Of a stretch of DNA of 38,291 bases, positions 33,746 to 38,291 are shown in pieces. Under the pieces are notes generated by a model, which was not told the origin of the DNA, made no database searches, and saw nothing but the letters and a program-made list of their open reading frames with translations. Within the stretch, counting starts at the first letter, position 1, and the number at the start of each line of letters is the position of its first letter. The stretch is from CAZMRQ01 sp964568795 (GTDB lineage Bacteria; Pseudomonadota; Gammaproteobacteria; Comchoanobacterales; Comchoanobacteraceae). The stretch lies in assembly GCA_964568795.1 (NCBI GenBank), contig CAZMRQ010000009.1:1-38291 (forward strand), in the 5' to 3' direction. Both the position numbers and the translations under genes were made by a program.

Positions 33746-35302
33746 TTACTCTGTTGCATTGTTTAGAAATCTTGAACCAAAGGCCTCGCCAAGAAGAAAA
33801 TCATTTGTTTTGGGACTAAGGCAGAAGGTGGGTCCCCTACGTGCATTTCGAAATATACTCAACTGAGTCAAAGTTAATTCATTTTTCAGTATTTCTTCAA
33901 GTCGTTCTATCCTTTTATTGTTTACATTTACCTGAACAACAAAATTAAGTTTTTGTAGAGCAGTCGCACAACCCATACGCACCATTATTTCTTTCATTTC
34001 GTGCACGTTTCTCTCTGGTAATGCAAGAGTGATATCATTGCGACAAATTTCCTCTTTACTCTGTATTTTTTTAATTATATTATAGAGCCCTTTTGCTTCC
34101 TCTTGGGTGAGATTGTAGGCAGATAGATGATACTCTTGGTCCATGTATTCCTTATGACTGACTATTTGTACATGTTGTAAACGCGAAGTACAAGAACTCA
34201 AACGAAGGTGTTCTGGCTTATCACAGATAATAAATGAAAGAGATGGACATTCATTAAAGGAAAACCTCTCAAAATACATCAAAGTTGATGGGAACTCTAC
34301 AATTTTGAGATTGGGGCAAGAACTAAAAGCATTCGACTTGATTTCCAACACGGTATCTGGAATAGTAACATTATCCTTAACACCACAGTAACGAATTAAC
34401 TCACCGTCATCTATTTTGAAATCGTAATTATTTTTTAGATCGTAATTTTCTTTAGGAACAATCGTGAGAAAAACACTATCGATAAAAGCAGAAGTTCTAG
34501 AGGACAAGTACAGAAAATACGCTCGCAAAGTGTTAAGCACATTATATTTTTTCGTAGAACTATCGAGGCAATCAACATTAAAATTATCAACACACGACAT
34601 TATTATTTTTATTTCATCAGGCTGTCTATGTGGAAACACATTTGCAATATCTTTTTTGCATATTTGCCCACTCTGTACTTTCAGAGTTAAATGATAGAGT
34701 CTTTTTGCCTCCTCTTGGGTGAGATTGTAGGCAGCTAGATGATACTTTTGATCCATGTATTCCTTATGACTCAATATTTGCACTTTGGGAGAACACAGTA
34801 AATTAACATCCTGTAGTATCTGACGAGCTTTTACTGGATTATCACAGATAAAAAATAAAAGAGATGTGCATTTTCTGAAAGCCCAAGTACTAATAAACGA
34901 CATATTCTCTGGAATCTCTACAATAGTGAGTCTACGGCAACCAGCGAATGAAAGCTCATTGATATGAGTCGTTCTGTGTGAAATAGAAACACTTATAAGA
35001 TTTCTCTTGTTACCTAAAGCATGCGAACCAATTTCAATCACGGAATCTGGAATAGAAATATGAGAATCAAATATACCTAAGAACTCAATTAATCGATTAT
35101 TTTCTATTTTAAAAAGGAGATCTTCTTTAGTAGGAAGAAGGGAAGATACACGAGTTATATCTAACAAGATTTTTAACAAGTACAGAATAGAAACACCAAT
35201 CATCTGAAACAAGTACACAAAAAACAATTGATTAATTTCAAACAGCACTCGCATAAAGTTAGCAGCAATATTTAGTATCGGACGTATGTTCATGATTATC
35301 AT
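33746..35302 (-). CDS. BspA-type leucine-rich repeat protein with two modules, 518 aa
   Basis: Contains two tandem modules (about residues 64-230 and 294-436). Each has an LRR_5 unit (HISIPDSVIEIGSHAL / NVTIPDTVLEIKSNAF), a CDxP capping segment (FFICDNP / FIICDKP), SHKEYMDQ, YNLTQEEAK and a conserved IC-x3-DI motif. Hydrophobic helical stretches precede both modules (about 20-50 and 255-285), so each repeat unit may include one. There is no classical signal peptide. The final 38 residues (from about LSIFRNARRG to LNNATE) have no counterpart in the module and may come from an insertion. The start is ATG 35302 or ATG 35293; neither has a good ribosome binding site. Proposed role is an effector or surface adhesin-like protein; function unknown. 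Confidence 0.8.
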   Translation of the reverse strand: MIIMNIRPILNIAANFMRVLFEINQLFFVYLFQMIGVSILYLLKILLDITRVSSLLPTKEDLLFKIENNRLIEFLGIFDSHISIPDSVIEIGSHALGNKRNLISVSISHRTTHINELSFAGCRRLTIVEIPENMSFISTWAFRKCTSLLFFICDNPVKARQILQDVNLLCSPKVQILSHKEYMDQKYHLAAYNLTQEEAKRLYHLTLKVQSGQICKKDIANVFPHRQPDEIKIIMSCVDNFNVDCLDSSTKKYNVLNTLRAYFLYLSSRTSAFIDSVFLTIVPKENYDLKNNYDFKIDDGELIRYCGVKDNVTIPDTVLEIKSNAFSSCPNLKIVEFPSTLMYFERFSFNECPSLSFIICDKPEHLRLSSCTSRLQHVQIVSHKEYMDQEYHLSAYNLTQEEAKGLYNIIKKIQSKEEICRNDITLALPERNVHEMKEIMVRMGCATALQKLNFVVQVNVNNKRIERLEEILKNELTLTQLSIFRNARRGPTFCLSPKTNDFLLGEAFGSRFLNNATE

Positions 35303-36004
35303 CTTTTTTATATTCTTCTTACTCTATCACGAGACGACAATATTGTCAACTTTTGTATCAAGAATTTTTCTCTATTCTCTCTTATACCATGAGCCCTTTT
35401 TGCACAGCTGCTTCCAGAAAACTACGATAAATGAAATATGTCATCGAAGCCTCCACAGCACGAAGAGCGGCCCACCTAGTAGGCATCCACCCCAACAGAG
35501 TGTTAAGGTTGTTTCCCTACAGTACCATAGTATCACTATTGCATAAGAGCTTTTACTTTTATTGAGCTTCTATGTTGGTATGCACGATGGGAGCAAACCA
35601 TGACTATAATATACTCACATATTTTATGCATTAAATACCTTCTGCGAGTCACGCGCAATATGAATAACTATCTTGATCAATTGCCACATAGAACAACTGT
35701 GTTATCGAGTCTATCTTTTACGTAGTTACTTGCATATCTCATATGAAGGGAAGATAAAGTAAATTTAAGGCATACCCCCCCTCATTGAATCAATGTGACC
35801 CGATATATATGCTTTTTATAATAATATCCTCGTATTTTATCTGCAATATATATTATTTATAGAATTGAAGCATTTTTTATTAATTATGAGCATCATCCAT
35901 TGTTTAATAGTCAGTGAAAATTATAGAGTAATTTATTTCATAAGAAGAGTTTTAATGAGGTCAACATAAGGTTATACTGATAGGTAATAAATGGAGTTAA
36001 TCAA
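35303..36004. other. 702-bp intergenic stretch with one coding-like fragment
   Basis: Mostly AT-rich and gene-free. On the minus strand 35516-35382 reads as a protein-like stretch (TLLGWMPTRWAALRAVEAS, then YRSFLEAAVQKGLMV-stop) that opens after a TAG and has no start. It is more GC-rich than its surroundings and may be a relic of a lost gene. I could not assign a family. Confidence 0.35.
35950..35978 (+). promoter_or_regulatory. Possible promoter of the outer-membrane protein gene
   Basis: TATACT (35973-35978) lies 17 bases after a weak -35 TTTTAA (35950-35955), giving a leader of about 20 bases before ATG 36005. The -10 is good, the -35 poor. Confidence 0.35.
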
Positions 36005-36583
36005 ATGTATAAGCAGATAGTAACAGGACTGATATGTTGTTCAATCATCAACGTTGTTTCAGCAGAGAATAATTGGCTCACGCTAGCTCCACTAGTATCT
36101 TATGCCAAAATCACGAATAGTTTGGCAGGTACGACTGAAACACATACTTTTCCTGGCCTGAGAATGCAAGTATTCCATGCATTTACGATAAAAGATAATT
36201 ATGGTGCATCTCTTGGTTTTGAGGGTGCTTTGATGAATGGCGATCACGGTGCTGTTGCCACTGGTCAAACACAATTAAAGTATCAGTATGGTGCTAAGCT
36301 GTATCCTTGGGTAAAATTAAACCCTAAAACCTTCCTAGCCCTTTCTCTTGGATACGGTGGGTCAAAAATTGACTTGAATCACGGGAGTTACAAAGATAAT
36401 ATGACGTTATCGGGCTTACTCTATGGCTTTGCTGCAAGTTATGCAGTGTGTGACAGTGGTGTAGTAATCTTTCACTACGACTACAGCAGTTTAGGTCGTC
36501 AATCAATTGACCATTCAGGCTCATCACACACATATAAAATAACTCAGTCGAATATCTCTTTAGGCTATGGATTTGTATTCTAA
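36005..36583 (+). CDS. Outer-membrane beta-barrel protein, 192 aa
   Basis: A small porin- or OmpA/OmpX-like barrel. The N-terminus is a signal peptide (MYKQIVTGLICCSIINVVSA) with probable cleavage after Ala20. The rest alternates aromatic/hydrophobic and polar residues as in transmembrane beta strands (GLRMQVFHAF, GASLGFEGAL, TFLALSLGYGG, GVVIFHYDYSS). It ends in Phe after ISLGYGFVF, the BAM recognition signature. GGAG lies about eight bases before the ATG. No partner gene is adjacent. This is the only protein in the accessory region with a classical Sec signal, unlike its cytosolic-looking neighbours. Confidence 0.85.
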   Translation: MYKQIVTGLICCSIINVVSAENNWLTLAPLVSYAKITNSLAGTTETHTFPGLRMQVFHAFTIKDNYGASLGFEGALMNGDHGAVATGQTQLKYQYGAKLYPWVKLNPKTFLALSLGYGGSKIDLNHGSYKDNMTLSGLLYGFAASYAVCDSGVVIFHYDYSSLGRQSIDHSGSSHTYKITQSNISLGYGFVF

Positions 36584-36628
36584 ATACCACTATCTAGGCA
36601 ACATGTTTGTGGCAAATTTTGATATAAA

Positions 36629-36880
36629 TTAAAGATGATTTGTAGTAGATCCTTCTTCTCTACCTCATTGAGCTTGTGCATGGCCCCGTCTGAATGGCAC
36701 TACTTGCACTTTTTGATCATAATTGATTCCCGCACCTTGAATGATCTTTCTTATAGGATCAACCTCATGTTCCCCTGTATAGTCGCCTCGTATATTTATT
36801 CTAAAATCAGCATGTAATCAGATGAATGTATGGCTATCTATCACCTTGAACTGCTCCTTGCAAAGCTGAATAAGTCTTTG
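36629..36880 (-). pseudogene. Damaged copy of the C-terminal part of the ANK+LRR gene (24316-25446)
   Basis: The minus strand matches 25200-25400 closely at DNA level: about 84 bases around the part encoding RKIIQGAGINYDQKVQVVPF then RRGHAQAQ differ at only about a dozen positions. An in-frame TGA lies upstream (HTFI-stop, matching NAFMG) and another replaces the codon after HAQAQ. The corresponding functional stretch is RKIIEKAGINYHQKVRVVPF. Similarity upstream of about 36880 is lost. Confidence 0.8.
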
Positions 36881-37101
36881 AATAAGCATATAGAGCCTAT
36901 TAACTTATTGTTGCAACTGGAGGCAGTTATGACGTTATGTGGATATGATATTGCATCAGGTATTGAGGAACAAGACTAACTGTCTATTAAAGACTATAAT
37001 AGGAATCTTCATCGGCTTTGCAAACAACCGTACTGTTTTCTGATTCTGATGAATAGAATCGTGGCACCTCACTATCTTCAATACAAACTCTAAACACCCT
37101 A

Positions 37102-38291
37102 CTAACTTGTTGAGCTAAGCCGTTTATGTGGAACTGTGGTAGGTTGAGGTGATACATCGCCCCTACTGCTTGGGCCTTCTCGAAGACCTGTATCTTTGGA
37201 GTCAGTGTCTTGCAAAGATGTACTCGGCAACGCATGAGGTCTAGGAGATAAACGAGAAATTTCACCAAGTCGCCTTTCATTATATTTTTTATATTTACCT
37301 TTATCAGAAGTCTGAATTTGAAAACCTTTTGATGCATAGCATGACAAGACTTTTAAATCACTTTTTGTAAGTTGATAATCACCGCTGTGACATTTCATCA
37401 AAGCCAAATAAAGTGCAGATTTCTTTATTGATCCACCGACAGCAGGATCCATTACCTTCTCATATGCTTCGTCTTTTGAAGGATCTACTCCCAATATAGG
37501 AATAATTTGACTACGTATATATTCTGATAAAGAATGCTTCTCTTCGGAGACAAATCGGAGATATCTAGCATCACTTAGTGAAATGCCACCCTTAAGTGCT
37601 GGAATATCTTTTTTCTTAATATACCATGCACTATTGAGCCATGAAGGCATATACATAATTCTGCGTAGACACATTTTTATTTCTTTATCTTCATCCCTAT
37701 CAAAAATCTTTGATTTGAAAGATAACACTTTCGCTAGAAAAATCAGGAGACTTTGCTTGATATAGCAATGTACAGATAAAATACTGTATCTTGAACCATA
37801 TTCAAGAAGCATTTGAACTATAGCGCCTCTAATCTCTGATTGATTCTGTTCTGCATCTATCAGAACTGTTCGCCCATCTTCGGCTTTTTTATTAATATCT
37901 GCTCCTGCATCTAATAAAAGTGCCATCATCTCTATTGAACTAATTGATTGGGCAGCCATAAGTGGGGTGTTCCCATGATCATCTCCTATATTAACGTCTG
38001 CCCCTTTATATATAAGCAGCTGCACTATTCTGAAACGATGTCCCCATACTGCCCACCTGAGAGCATAGCTCCGAGTAGAAGTTATAGTATTGATATTTAC
38101 ATGATTATCTAATAACAAGCTCACTATTTGTAGATGACCTTTTTGTGTCGCATGAATAAGTGCTGTGGACCCCCCTGCTTCTATATTGACATCTGCTTCT
38201 GCCTTTAATAATAACGCGACTATTTCTTGTTTGCCGTTCTCAGAAGCATGCATAAGTGCTGTGTACCCACCTGCTACTATATTGACATCTG
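37102..38291 (-). CDS. Ankyrin-repeat protein, N-terminus beyond the right edge
   Basis: The frame is open from the window edge (reading DVNIVAGGYTALMHASENG) to the stop at 37102, giving at least 396 residues; an internal ATG at 38253 is not the true start. Five to six ankyrin repeats are visible (STALIHATQKGHLQIVSLLL, NTPLMAAQSISSIEMMALLL, and GRTVLIDAEQNQ followed by IVQMLLEYGS). A helical domain of about 150 residues follows (ALKGGISLSDARYLRFVSEE, KKSALYLALMKCHSGDYQL). The tail is Ser/Thr/Pro-rich (RGDVSPQPTTVPHKRLSSTS). No HEPN motif is present. It has the same general form as its neighbours and is probably another effector. Confidence 0.85.
   Translation of the reverse strand, partial: DVNIVAGGYTALMHASENGKQEIVALLLKAEADVNIEAGGSTALIHATQKGHLQIVSLLLDNHVNINTITSTRSYALRWAVWGHRFRIVQLLIYKGADVNIGDDHGNTPLMAAQSISSIEMMALLLDAGADINKKAEDGRTVLIDAEQNQSEIRGAIVQMLLEYGSRYSILSVHCYIKQSLLIFLAKVLSFKSKIFDRDEDKEIKMCLRRIMYMPSWLNSAWYIKKKDIPALKGGISLSDARYLRFVSEEKHSLSEYIRSQIIPILGVDPSKDEAYEKVMDPAVGGSIKKSALYLALMKCHSGDYQLTKSDLKVLSCYASKGFQIQTSDKGKYKKYNERRLGEISRLSPRPHALPSTSLQDTDSKDTGLREGPSSRGDVSPQPTTVPHKRLSSTS

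Noticed and set aside
33609..33866. Plus-strand 85-codon frame opposite the LRR genes
   Set aside because: Antisense to the LRR frames with no start signal. Kept only as a hint that the segment may be an inserted repeat.
35286..35546. Plus-strand 86-codon frame
   Set aside because: It overlaps the start of the minus-strand LRR gene and is rich in Phe/Leu/His/Ser as expected from antisense AT-rich DNA.
36830..36979. Plus-strand 49-codon frame (MAIYHLELLLAKLNKSL...)
   Set aside because: It lies antisense to the damaged copy of the ANK+LRR gene, whose DNA match explains the openness; no ribosome binding site.
36987..37337. Minus-strand 116-codon frame
   Set aside because: It overlaps the 3' part of the right-edge ankyrin gene in another frame and has no family-like content.

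Overview
The window looks like a piece of chromosome from an AT-rich, host-associated gammaproteobacterium, most like the Legionella/Coxiella/Berkiella group. The evidence is a set of ordinary gammaproteobacterial housekeeping genes (dnaX next to the 4.5S/SRP RNA, an Nnr-type NAD(P)HX repair enzyme, an SPFH protein paired with a CPA1 antiporter, an MFS carrier, a soluble transglycosylase) followed by about 28 kb packed with very large, eukaryote-like proteins: ankyrin repeats, BspA-type leucine-rich repeats, and a lipase-ankyrin fusion. This is inference from gene content; no rRNA or other taxonomic marker gene is present.

Layout. 1-1101: two tightly linked genes of unknown function, the first cut by the window edge. 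1102-1916: no gene seen. 1917-10108: core region, with MFS carrier and transglycosylase on +, SPFH protein, antiporter, DnaX and SRP RNA on -, then a class I amidotransferase and Nnr on +. 10109-37101: accessory region. Two divergent paralogues of 1442 and 1267 aa (10441-14769 and 26177-29980) flank an 8.4-kb gene for a 2807-aa protein on the minus strand (15586-24009), an ANK+LRR gene (24316-25446) and a small ORF (25713-26024). Beyond them lie a lipase-like/ankyrin gene with a decayed 3' end (30686-33099), a BspA-LRR gene with a detached third module (33401-35302), an outer-membrane beta-barrel gene (36005-36583), a truncated copy of the ANK+LRR gene (36629-36880) and an ankyrin gene that runs off the right edge.

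Two observations stand out. First, the two large ankyrin paralogues each carry, near the C-terminus and 93-98 residues apart, two copies of the R-[ND]-[RK]-x-x-H motif that marks HEPN ribonucleases. This gives an ankyrin-plus-HEPN layout that recalls eukaryotic RNase L. Second, in my hand scan of the intergenic DNA, exact TTAA-N7-TTAA elements (the PmrA box used by Legionella and Coxiella to control Dot/Icm effectors) occur four times, each time upstream of an accessory, effector-like gene and never upstream of the core genes. Together these suggest a PmrA-controlled island of secreted effectors. Secretion itself is not shown by the sequence, since no secretion-system gene lies in the window.

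The accessory region is evolving fast: tandem duplication inside ankyrin genes (291 bp and 99 bp units), a duplicated 41-residue tail, at least three decaying gene remnants, and a frameshifted and a stop-interrupted gene.
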